This document shows, in pieces, positions 54,519 through 64,000 of a stretch of 64,000 nt of DNA; positions within the stretch are counted from its first letter, which is position 1; every line of letters starts with the position of its first letter. Both the position numbers and the translations under genes were made by a program. The notes beneath the pieces were generated by a model that saw nothing but the letters and a program-made list of their open reading frames with translations, was not told the DNA's origin and did not search any database. The stretch is from Palaemon carinicauda (taxonomy: Eukaryota > Arthropoda > Malacostraca > Decapoda > Palaemonidae), in the NCBI RefSeq assembly GCF_036898095.1, contig NC_090759.1:19034740-19098739 (forward strand). Reading direction: 5' to 3'.

Positions 54519-55327
54519 TATACTAAAGAGAGAGAAAAGAGTTAGTTTGATGTACCTGCTCGAGAATGTTAGGCCATCACACGTCGGAAAGGAAATTTGC
54601 ACTCTCCACTATCGACACAATGAGAGTATACTTCCCTGATGGTCCACTCCATACCCTACCCGAAGGATAGCATCAAAACAGATATAGAGGCACAGGTGTA
54701 AGCTGAACCCGCCTGTTAGGACTGAGACCAAGAAATTATGGAATCATCCTCCCCATATCTATAATGTCGGGCTTCCGGCCAAAAGCCGAGAGTCCTACCC
54801 CAAGCATTGGATCCCCCTGGATTCCAAAGACCCAACACTTGAGAATAGTTCCGCCAAAAAGGTCCAAACCATATTCGGGATGGCTGAAATCATCCAATAC
54901 TCCCACATATAGCTTTGAATGCAAACACCTCCCAACCGTGATACCTCCTCCCACTCATCAAAGCAGGCAGCAATAAAGGATGTATGAACATCCCCGCCGG
55001 GGCTACAATGGATGTAAAAACATCCAAGCCATAGGAGAAAAGAAAAAAAAATAATAAATATATGTACATAATATATACACATATAATGAGGGAAATTTTT
55101 CTCATAGAGTTTGGAAAGCAAGACTAAAGAAAGTTTGTGAAATTAGGATAAGGTCGAAGTAATATTGAGAAAAAGAAAAAGGTAAAAGGGAGAAATTTAG
55201 ATTCTAACTGGGGGAGCAATTTCCCCAAGTTCGAGAGCCCTCTTGCCCGTCACCAAGTTTCAGCATGGGAGTGAAATGCCGTGCTGAAGCTCAATGACTT
55301 CATCAAGGCATTCTCTCATTAAGAGGG
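54519..55327 (-). other. Non-LTR copy 2 5' leader
   Basis: 809 bp, aligned by eye with the leaders of copies 1 and 3. It ends at ctctcattaagaggg, the family's 5' terminus, next to the target duplication. It is non-coding. Confidence 0.7.
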
Positions 55328-55342
55328 TCGTCCGCAGGAGAA

Positions 55343-56781
55343 GGAGAAAAAGACTGCGAAGGGGATGGGGCCTTCCTGACGAACCTCTTAGGAGCCAACT
55401 TCTCCCTGGGAGAAGTCACCACGAAGTCCACTCCTCTCCTTCTCTTCAGCGGGGGCGAGTCTGTCCTTGGCTTGAGTCCCAGATCAGAGAGGGCTGGCTT
55501 CATAGACTGCATCACCGCTCTCATCAAAGGACCAAACCAAGACTGACGAGATACGGATGCAGTGTCCGTAATTCCCGCTGGAGGGAAGGGGATCGCCTGA
55601 TCCTTCGGAGTGGACGCAACGGGGCCTACCTGCAAAGAAGAAAGTGAAGAATGTTGCTTAGACCTCTCTGACGACTCTTCCTGGTCCTGAAAGAGAGACC
55701 TACGCTTGCATGGTGGCGATCCTGACGGCGATCTGGAAGCACGCGCCCCTGCCGCAGCCACGAGCTGCGGAACCCGGCGAGAGCGGGGGTCGCGCTGGCG
55801 CTCACGCGGAGGAGGATTCAAGGAATCGAGCGCGGGAGGCTGTTGGAGCACGGGCGCATGGACGAGCAGGCGCGCGGGCGAGCGGGCGAGGGGACGCGTT
55901 GGCGCGTAGGTGAAAAAGCGCGTGAGGGAAGCGGAGATTGCTGTTGCTCAGGATAACGGCAAGGCGCAGGAGATTGATGGCGGCCTGGAGATCTGTGGCG
56001 CGTGGGCGAGCGATGGTGCGTTGGCGAGCGATGGCGCGTTGGCGCGTTGGCGAGCGATTACGCGTTGGCGCGTGATGGCGCGTTGGCGAGCGATTACGCG
56101 TTGGCGCGTGATGGCGCGTTGGCGAGCGATGGGGCGTAGTACGCGCAGGCGACCGTCCGCGCACAGGCGATTTGGCGAGTGTGCGCGTAGGAGACTTATG
56201 GCAATATAGGTCAAGGTGGCGCTGGCGCGTAGGAGAGCGCTTGCGTGCAGGCGATGGATCGCGCGGGCACTCAGGAGATCGCTGGCGTGCAGGAGAACGC
56301 TGGCGTGCAGGAGATAGCTGGCGCGCAGGAGGGTGTCGACGCGTAGACTGCTGGGGCGCAGGATCAGGTTGCGCGGCGACGCGCAATGGCGAACGCTCGC
56401 GGACGGGCTCAGGATATGAAGTCGCGCGGGCGCGCAGGCACTCGGGCATGCAGGCGCAGGAACTCTTGAAGTGCGCGCTGGAGAGCGTGCGCGCTGTTGC
56501 GCAGGCGAAGATGGACGAACAGGAACGCGTGGGTGAGGAGAAATCAGGTCCTTGCCCGCATTCACATCCGAAGATCTAGGGCGCGTGGGCGAGCCTTGGC
56601 GTGCAGCGCGCATCAGGAACAAGGTGCGCAGGTGCGCGCTGACGAGCAGGAGATCGTGTGCGCAACAGGAACAGGAGGGTGTTGACTGCTAACAGGAGAG
56701 CGCTGGCGAGCAGGAGAGCTGACGATCAGAAGACCGCTGGCGAGAAGGCGAACGCTGACGAGCAGGTGAGCGCTGGCGCAG
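55343..56781 (-). pseudogene. Element C Gag, RS-rich middle part
   Basis: Rich in Arg, Ser, Pro and Gln. Reading from 56781, RQRSPARQRSPSRQRSSDRQ continues the frame of the N-terminal part (63305-64000) across the non-LTR copy 3 site. Further RSPTRQ/RSPARQ runs are at 56449-56100 in another frame, so at least one frameshift lies between. The 55851-55343 segment (CKRRSLFQ, SPREKLAPKRFVRKAPSPSQ) joins in frame to 48900. A local ~36-bp repeat lies at 56040-56130. The RS-like hexapeptide recalls SR splicing factors, but homology is not implied. Confidence 0.65.
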
Positions 56782-56957
56782 CGAGTCAGTTGGTTTGATT
56801 GATTGATTTAAAGTTTTCAAGCATCCTGACATCTGAGGTCATTGATGCCGGTAACATTTAATTTATGTATACAAAAATAAAAAATAAAATAAAATAAAAA
56901 ATAAAATAAAATAAAAAATAAAAAAGTATTCAGTTAAAGTAATTAAAAGTTGAATGT

Positions 56958-57355
56958 CATAAAAGTTGAATATTTTTCAGAAGACCTGCTTCTGAAATAA
57001 ATCTAAAAATGCCACTTGCATGGTAGGACACATCATTTCCAAGAATCTTGGCAAGGATGAACCTGCCACCCTCACCTCAAGCCTCAAAGAAATATATATT
57101 CCTTAAGTTGTTATAGTTGGGGCATTCGGTCAACAAATGCCTTACTGTTAGAGGTACTAAACAGTCGTCACAATACGGTTGGTGTTGGCCCTTCAGCAGA
57201 AACTCGTGTGTCAACCGAGTGTGACCAATACGGAGACGACAAAGAGACGTCTCCCATTTTTGGGGCATCATATTATACCTCCAAGGAGATATGTCATTTG
57301 TTACCTCTCGCATTTTATTGCCATCTTGACTATCCCATTGCTGTTGCTATTTATT
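56958..57355 (-). pseudogene. Non-LTR copy 3 ORF2 C-terminus, with stops
   Basis: Continues the frame of the RT-RNase H part after TGA (57356-57358) and a nearby TAG, which replace the Cys and Trp of VCNKWQQQW. Carries SLCRLRIGHTRLTHEF and the knuckle PYCDDCLVPLTVRHLLTEC, then TGA at 57077-57079 where other copies have Arg (FEARGEGG). The normal stop is lost, and the frame would end near 56958. Confidence 0.8.
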
Positions 57356-59662
57356 TCAAACCAATTTCTTGATGTCAGGTAAGAAATCATTACAGGGAAT
57401 AGAATACCTTCTTGGCAGTAACTCGGATGCAGCCTTCTTAGCCAGTGAATCTGCCTTCTCATTCCCACACACACCTACATGTGCTGGAACCCAACAAAAT
57501 TGAACTGTTATATCTCTCCGTCCAATAATAAGAAGCCATTCTAAAATCTTTAAAACTAAAGGGTTATTAGAATTAAAAACTTCTATAGCTGGAAGGACAC
57601 TCCATGCATCACTAAAAATTGTAAAATTACCCTCCTTCTCCAACGCTATTTTCTCAATAGCGGTTAATATGCCATACAGTTCGGCAGTAAATATGGAAGC
57701 GGTCAGAGGAAGTGCACTTCTACAATTAAAACCATTACTATGTACTCCAAATCCAACGCCAGCATCAGATTTGGAGCCATCAGTATAGATAAAAGTTGAT
57801 CCTCTATGTTCTTTAACATATTCATTAAAAAGACACCTGGCTTCTAGGTCTGACATATTCTTCTTATCTCCAATAAAATATTTACAAAAAGATATCTCTG
57901 GTAACTTCCATGGAGGCATTGATGATACCTTGAATGGAAGTACCTTATTTCTAATTATATCCAGACAATTTAATAATCGTTTCACCCGAAAGCCATAAGG
58001 TTGAGGAGATTTTGGGTGCAACTCAAAGTATGATGCGTGTCTTACAAGGATGGCAGTCTGAAAGGCTAGAGAGTTAGGGAGTCTTTGCAATCTAAACCAA
58101 TACCGAATAATGGAAGACATTCGGTAATGGTCTAGAGGTAACTCTCCAGCATCAACAAGGAGACTTAGGATAAGCGAGGGTTTAAAAGCTCCAGTAGACA
58201 ATCTAATACCTGCATGATGTATCGAGCCTAATATTTTTAACCGGCTTGGGGTGGCTGAAGAATATACCTCACAACCATAACTAATTTTGGAAAAAATCAA
58301 GGCCTTGTATAATTTTAAAATAGTATTGCGGTCTGCCCCCCATGATGTATGGGACAATACTTTTAAGATATTCAGAGCTTCAACACATTTAGCTTTTAAC
58401 GCTTTTAAGTGAGAAACCCATGTAAGCCTACAATCAAATATCAAACCTAAAAATTTAGCTTCTCTTGCACATGGTATCCGTTGACCTTTAATGTATATAT
58501 CCGGGTCTGGATGTACTCCCCGGATACGACAAAAATGGACAATGGTAGTTTTACTTGTCGAGAACCTAAATCCATTCATGTCAGCCCACTGGATAATTAT
58601 ATCAATAGCGAGTTGGATTTTTCTCTCAACCATTGCCATTCTAGTGACAGCAAATGATATTGAAAAATCATCCACAAATAATGTTGAGAGAACATCCTGG
58701 GAAATTGCTGAGGATATCCCATTAATTGCTAGTGCAAAAAGGGTTACACTCAGCCCACTACCATGAGGAACTCCTCCTTCCTGGCACTTACTCTCTGATA
58801 GAGTATCCCCAACCCTCACTTGAAAAACTCTACGTGAAAGAAATGCCTGAATAAATAGTGGCAGCTCTCCTCTCAATCCCAATTCATGAATGGTTTTAAG
58901 TATACCATATCTCCATGTGGTTTCATATGCCTTTTCAAGGTCAAAAAATACTGTAACATGGTGCTGTTTGGAAGCAAAGGCTTCACAAATAGAAGACTCA
59001 AGTCGTATCAACACATCAGTCATTGAGTGCATTTTTCGGAATCCACATTGAATCGATGATAAAATACCTTTCTTTTCAAGGTACCACATCAGCCTTGCAT
59101 TGACCATCTTCTCCATGATTTTACATAAACAAGATGCCAATGCAATAGGACGATAGTTTGCTGCTAAAAACTTGTCTTTACCGGGTTTTAAAAAGGCTAA
59201 AATAATGGCTAGTTCCCAAACACTTGGGTAACTATGATCCTGCCATATTCTATTAATAATACTTATAATAAATAGTTTTGTATAAAAATGTACATGTTTA
59301 ATCATTGCATATGGAATTCCATCGGGTCCATGGGCTGTATCATTGCAATGAGTAAGTGCGGAATCAAATTCTCTTTCAGTGAAAGGAGAATTATACGACT
59401 CTTCCCTTCTTGTTGCAAAATTTAAATTTTTTTTTTCTTCAGTGCTCCTATACTGGTGACCAGGGGCTCCTTCACACTTGCTGGATACATTTGAAAAATG
59501 ATTAGCCAAGGCATTGCTAACTTCATTTGCTTCAGTTACATACTGGCCATTCACCTTCAACACTGGTGGTGGGTTGGGGGTGAATTTGCCAGCTATCTTT
59601 TTTACTTTCCTCCACACAGAAGATGGTGGTGTTCTACTGTTAATGGAGGAAACAAAAGACAT
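57356..59662 (-). pseudogene. Non-LTR copy 3 ORF2, RT-RNase H (768 codons open)
   Basis: Largest intact retrotransposon frame here. RT: KPGKDKFLAANYRPIAL (159-174), motif A Asp at 241 (FFDLEKAYETTW), GGVPHGSGLS (297-305, PQGSVLS in other copies) and motif C FVDD at 329-332. RNase H: D628 (YTDGSKSD), E661 (AELYGIL), D685 (FSDAWSV, Arg in other copies) and D738 (NEKADSLAKK). It is bounded upstream by TAG at 59663-59665, shared with copy 2, and downstream by TGA. The changes in PQGSVL and the lost C-terminus argue against activity. Confidence 0.9.
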
Positions 59663-60638
59663 CTATGACTGGCGCCTTGCTTCTTTCATGGCACGACAAA
59701 ACTGTGCTCTACATTTCTTGTACATAATTAAATTCTCATCAGTTTTGCGTCTACGCAATCGTGTTTAGAGATCTTCTTGTGGCTCTGTGGAGTGCAGTTA
59801 TTTCTGAAGACCACCACGGGACTGGTCGTCGTTTGAATAACCCTGTTGTTTTGGGAATTGAACTGACTCCTGCTGTATGAAGAGTTCCATTCAGTAGGTC
59901 TATGGCATCATCAATACTTTCAAACTGTTCTGCTCTCCCTTCGATTTCACTTAGCTCGGAAAATTTAACCCAGTCTGCCTTGTCTAGATTCCAACGTGGT
60001 GATCTTTGCAAAGGCGGACCCTTGTTGGTGTTTATAATGATTGGTGCATGATCACTAGTATGCCAATCATCTAATGTCCTCCAATCAAAATCAAGAAGGC
60101 AGTTAGAGCTTGCAACTGAAAGGTCAATGCATGACAAGGTACCTGTCTGAACATGGAAGTGTGTGGGCTCTCCTGTATTAAGAAGTCCCACATCCTCATT
60201 CTCCACAATTGATGAGATAATATTGCCCCTTGTGTTTGCTAAAATATCACCCCATAAAGGATGTCTACCATTCATATCTCCCAGGTAGAGAAATGGTTGA
60301 GGGAGTTGATGAATGACCTCTGCTAAATCATCATATAAAATATTGTATATTTTCTTCCTATATCAATTTGTACAGCCACTGCCTGCAGTGTTGTACATAT
60401 AGACATAGGTATTTGGGGAACATCTCGACAAACGTACATGAGACTTCCACCATGGTTCCCTGTTGATGATTATATGGTGTTCTATAGCTAACATACTCTC
60501 GAGGACTAGGTGTGTTAGCATCAAGCATACTTTCCTGTAGACATACAATTATGGGGCAATGTTCATGAATTAGGAGCTTAAGTTCTTCAAATTTCGCCCC
60601 TAAACCCTGACAGTTCCATTGCAAAATTGAGGAGAAAA
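59663..60638 (-). pseudogene. Non-LTR copy 3 ORF2, endonuclease, damaged
   Basis: An extra T near 59764 (gtgtttag) separates the endonuclease end from the RT. NGRHPLWGDIL, IDLSVASSN and TSDHAPI are in 60275-59751. A deletion of about 40 bp near 60345 and a further shift near 60460 separate the start (QWNCQGLGAKFEELKLLI, CLQESMLDAN). Confidence 0.82.
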
Positions 60639-62456
60639 CTATGGATTTTTTCGGGAAGACATCTTGGATGAGGTCTTCCCTTTAGCAGTTTTTATTCTAA
60701 CATTATTAACTGTAGGTTTCTTCAGAGATGGTCTTGTTAAGTTGGGTTTTACGTTGGTGTTTTTCTTTGTATCTTTTTTATATATTTGTTGAGGGGGATG
60801 GTGGACCTCAACTTGAATTTCTGATTCATTTAAATTGTCTTCTGGTTGATCGCCAACATCAACAGACAAAACATCATATTTATTTGATGTCATAATTCTA
60901 GTATTTCTTATGGAAGAGGGTGAGAGAAATGGAGGTCTCTCTCTTTTACGATTAATAGGTTGCGAGTTACCAGGTTTTTGTACCTTCCCGCTACAGGTAC
61001 ACCTGATAACTTGGTGTCAGGTGGAATCTCCATTAAATCAGGCAAGGATATGGCCTGGGAGAGGTTAGTACTATCCTTTGCAATGGGGGACAAAGGTTTG
61101 ATAGTGGTGGGCAATGTCTTTTTGTTGATACTCAATGATAAATCTTTAGGAGGAGATGTTCTTGTCTTATGCAGCACTTTATCAATAGATGGTGAATTCC
61201 TTTTTCGAGAACTACCTACAGTAGTAGATGGGTGAGATGATTCCCGAGGAACTTTTTCTCCTGTTTTTAATGTCTTTGCATAAGTATTAGATTTATTTAA
61301 TAATCTCTTGGCATCCCCACGCTTACATGTTCAATAATTGATTTATTAAGGGCAGCCTCTTCTAACTTATAAAACTGGCAGCTCCTATCATTAGATTTAT
61401 GATTAGAGTTGCAGTTTAAGCACCTTGCCTCAAGTGTACATTCCCCATGGTAAATATTGGAGCAAGTATTACAAATTTTTTCATTATTGCAAACTTTGGA
61501 AGGATGTCCAAATTTAAAGCAATTATAACATTGCAGTGGTTTCTGCTTAAAAGGTTGAACTCTGATCCATTCGTTTTCTATGTCTATTTGGAAAGGTACA
61601 TCCGCATCCTGGAAAGTAAGAACAATCATTGATTTTCCAGGTACTTTATGTACTTTCCACACTGATAGAGGACACATAGCCAATATCTCCTCTTCAGTAA
61701 ATTCATACAGATCCCTATAAAAAACCACTCCCCTTCCATAGCTAAAGTTTAGATGGGGGTTTGATGTCCAATTTTATATCATCATTTACTGTCTTCAAAT
61801 TGGACAATATAACGGACTGTGTGTATGACTTGGCCTTTATCAAGTAACTTTTCTTCCCAAATCGAGATATATCTCCACGTGCGATCGTACCTACCTTCCT
61901 CTGAAGAAATTTGCAGATCTTGAAGTAATTTTCCGTACCTTCTACAGATTGAGCAAGAAGCCACATTGGTGATTTTGGCTTTCTTTGGGATGGTATATCT
62001 GCCTCTATCTTTATCAGCCCAGTCTGCTGGTCTGTAGACATCCAGATCTTTAGGTGCCCCATCACACAGAGCACCCTTAACACTCATATTACCTACTTTA
62101 ATATCAACAATATTACGGCTTGCATTAAATGCTTCCTCGTGACAATTAAATGATAACCAAGATTCCCAATTATCATCTTGAAGTTTCATTCTAATTTCTT
62201 TTATTGATCCGTAACACTCATATATTTTATGTAGCACATCATAATTAGCTTCTAATGGGATTTGGGTAACGTGCAGGACATTCAGTTTTCCTGTGTTGCC
62301 CAAATTATCCTTTTTCCGAATGTTTAAAGAACAGTCCTTTTTAGTTCCTAAGTCGTCAACGGAGTTTTCTTTAAATGAATTGCCAGAGGTCGTCAACAGT
62401 GCCGGGGGCGAGTCAGCATATCCAGGGGAGGTGGGGTCATTGTCACAAGAATCCAT
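60639..62456 (-). pseudogene. Non-LTR copy 3 ORF1, decayed
   Basis: ATG at 62456 (MDSCDNDPTSPGYADSPPAL). RRM-like region LNVLHVTQIPLEANYD ... WESWLSFNC. Shifts occur near 62080, 61740 and 61300. The 61728-61297 frame keeps all three knuckles with standard ligands: CYNCFKFGHPSKVC, CNTCSNIYHGEC and CLNCNSNHKSNDRSC. The C-terminal low-complexity part is split at about 60900. Confidence 0.83.
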
Positions 62457-63292
62457 CAGAATAAAGAAAAGAGAAGACTGATTTTTTGAATAGTTTCATT
62501 TACCTGCTTGAGAACATCAAGGCATCACATGTTGGGAAGGAAATTTGCACTCTCCACTACCGGCACAGTGAGAGTATACTTCCCAGATGGTCCACTCCAT
62601 ACCCTACCCGAAGGATAGCATCAAAACAGATATAGAGGCACAGGTGTAAGCTAAACCCGCCTGTTAGGACTGAGACCAAGAAACTATGGAATCATCCTCC
62701 CCATATCTGTAATGACGGGCTTCTGGCCAAAAGCCGAGAGTCCTACCACAAGCATTGGATCCCCCTGGATTCCGAAGACCCAACACTTGAGAATAGTTCC
62801 GCCAAAAAGGTCCAAACCATCTTCGGGATGGCTGAGATCCTCCAATACTCTCACATATAGCTTTGAGCACAAACACCTCCCAACCGTGACCCCTTTCCCA
62901 TTCATCAAAGCAGGCAGCAATACCGGATGTAGAAACATCCGCCCAAGTGGCAATAACAGACGTAGAAACATCCATGCCATAAAAAGAAAAAAAAGAAAAA
63001 AATAATAATAATAATAAACATACATATATATGTAAAAAAAACACATACATATGGAAAATTTTACCCATGGGGTTAGGACAGCATCATGAAAGAAAGTTTA
63101 TAATATTAGGAGAAGGTTGAAGCAATATAAAGAGGAAGAAAAAGATAAGAAAGAGAGAAATTTAGATTCGAACTGGGGGAGTAATTTCCCCAAGTTCGAG
63201 AGCCCTCATGCCCGTCACCAAGTTTCAGCACGGGAGTGAAATGCCGTGCTGAAGCTCAATGACTTCATCAAGGCATTCTCTCATTAAGAGGG
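62457..63292 (-). other. Non-LTR copy 3 5' leader
   Basis: 836 bp, the same length as in copy 1, and ends in the same ctctcattaagaggg terminus. It is non-coding. Confidence 0.7.
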
Positions 63293-63304
63293 CGAGTCAG
63301 TTGG

Positions 63305-64000
63305 ACGTGCAGGGGAACTCTGACGCGCAAGGGAAGCCCCCACACCGTGGGAGACATCCCTTTGCTCCAAAGGGACCGTTGCCCGTCGTATGACGAGATT
63401 AGAGGGCGCCTGCTGCGCATCTGCGCCGGAGGTGGAAGGTCTGGTAGGCGTAGGAGATCGCGAGCGATCACCGGAGAGGTCCAAGGACGTGGCTGCTACG
63501 GACTGCTCCCGACGAGGAGAATCCTCATCAGAGGAAGGAGGTGGAGACGACTCGAAGAGGCGCCTCTTGACTCCCTTATAGGGAGACGGGAGGCCCCTGC
63601 GGCAAAGTGGACGACGAGCCTTACGGCAAAGGCGGCCACGAGGGAGGTCAATCGGGTTGTCAGTCCTCCAAAGAGGAGTCTCTGTCAGTGCGCTCCCCCA
63701 AGGGGGAGGCGTACACACAGGAGAGACCGTGGGACCCACCTTCTCCTTCGAAGGATGTTCGGAAGGGGGAGGAGGGCCTTCAGCAACGTCCGCAACATCA
63801 GCCACAGCAGAGGTTTGACCAGACCCGTCAGAAGCCTCTGCCACAACCACGTCGACAATAAACAGAGGGTCTACCTCTGCTATCACCGGCGACTGTTTGA
63901 CAGAGGCCCCCAACTGGATAAGGTCAAACAGGGCTTCCTTGGAGGGCAAGCCCTTAAGCCCCAAGGAAGCCCAAAGCTGAAAGAGATCATCATAGACACA
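63305..64000 (-). pseudogene. Element C Gag, N-terminal part, off the window edge
   Basis: Frame open from 63964 (first start codon in the window) to the non-LTR copy 3 junction, and may extend beyond 64000. Contains LPSKEALFDLIQLGASVKQS, an acidic/Pro-rich stretch, KGVKRRLFESSPPPSSDEDS, RSRSPTPTRPSTSG and ARQSSPARPT. After the insertion it continues in frame into the RS repeats at 56781. The true start is not visible. Confidence 0.65.

Larger units (their letters stand above)
48901..55327 (-). mobile_element. Non-LTR retrotransposon copy 2
   Basis: 6427 bp, flanked by the perfect 15-bp duplication tcgtccgcaggagaa at 48886-48900 and 55328-55342. The 3' end has a tgaa repeat tail. It is inserted in gag of element C in the same orientation as C. 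ORF1 is badly decayed. The ORF2 endonuclease and RNase H are each open, and the RT is broken. Confidence 0.93.
56794..63292 (-). mobile_element. Non-LTR retrotransposon copy 3
   Basis: 6499 bp, flanked by cgagtcagttgg at 56782-56793 and 63293-63304 (12 bp, possibly 13). The 3' tail is gatt repeats. It is in the same orientation as, and the same gag as, copy 2. It has the longest surviving RT-RNase H frame of the three. Confidence 0.92.
43865..64000 (-). mobile_element. DIRS-type retrotransposon C, with two non-LTR insertions
   Basis: Runs off the right edge. The - strand order is gag N-terminus (64000-63305), non-LTR copy 3, RS-rich gag (56793-55343), non-LTR copy 2, gag C-terminus (48900-47613), RT-RNase H-recombinase (47926-44640), 3' region and terminal repeat. 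Subtracting the insertions leaves more than 7 kb. Pol is in +1 relative to gag, as in A and B. Confidence 0.8.

Overview
The window is eukaryotic and consists almost entirely of transposable elements. I see no convincing single-copy host gene, no tRNA or rRNA, and nothing prokaryotic. Several stacked tyrosine-recombinase (DIRS-type) retrotransposons, an I/Nimb-like non-LTR family, Merlin, Tigger and piggyBac-like DNA transposons, several foldback MITE families and long CA/CT tracts fit a large repeat-rich invertebrate genome. A decapod crustacean is my best guess, because DIRS elements are known to be abundant in Decapoda. That assignment is inference.

Left part (1-9 kb): a GC-rich minisatellite, a Merlin transposase broken by one frameshift at a homopolymer, a Tigger transposase missing its catalytic centre, a retroelement gag remnant, and a block of about 1.9 kb (foldback MITE plus a DIRS tyrosine recombinase) present twice in the same orientation. 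The first recombinase copy is open with all catalytic residues. The second is frameshifted and cut off.

Middle (9-26 kb): DIRS element A on the + strand (gag, RT-RNase H, tyrosine recombinase), nearly complete but with a few stops and frameshifts. Next comes DIRS element B on the - strand (gag, RT-RNase H), whose gag carries a well-supported 140-bp phase-0 intron. After B come foldback elements, a different gag N-terminus, and low-complexity DNA.

Right part (26-64 kb): two related DIRS elements, D (about 26.3-43.9 kb) and C (about 43.9 kb to beyond the window end), lie head to tail on the - strand and meet at their terminal repeats. D has inverted terminal repeats, as expected for DIRS. Their Gag contains an RS-like hexapeptide repeat (R-S-P-x-R-Q). 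Three copies of one non-LTR retrotransposon (ORF1 with RRM-like and zinc-knuckle domains; ORF2 with APE endonuclease, RT, RNase H and a CCHC knuckle) are inserted in them: copy 1 in D, copies 2 and 3 in C. Each has a 12-15 bp target-site duplication. Removing copies 2 and 3 on paper rejoins the C gag reading frame. Copy 1 itself contains a 3.2-kb piggyBac-like element at TTAA with five internal ~373-bp tandem repeats. The order of events is therefore DIRS C/D, then non-LTR, then piggyBac-like.

Most coding regions carry premature stops (often TGG to TGA/TAG or CGA to TGA) and homopolymer frameshifts, so they are mostly relics. Domain identities rest on reading motifs by eye. No database search was done.
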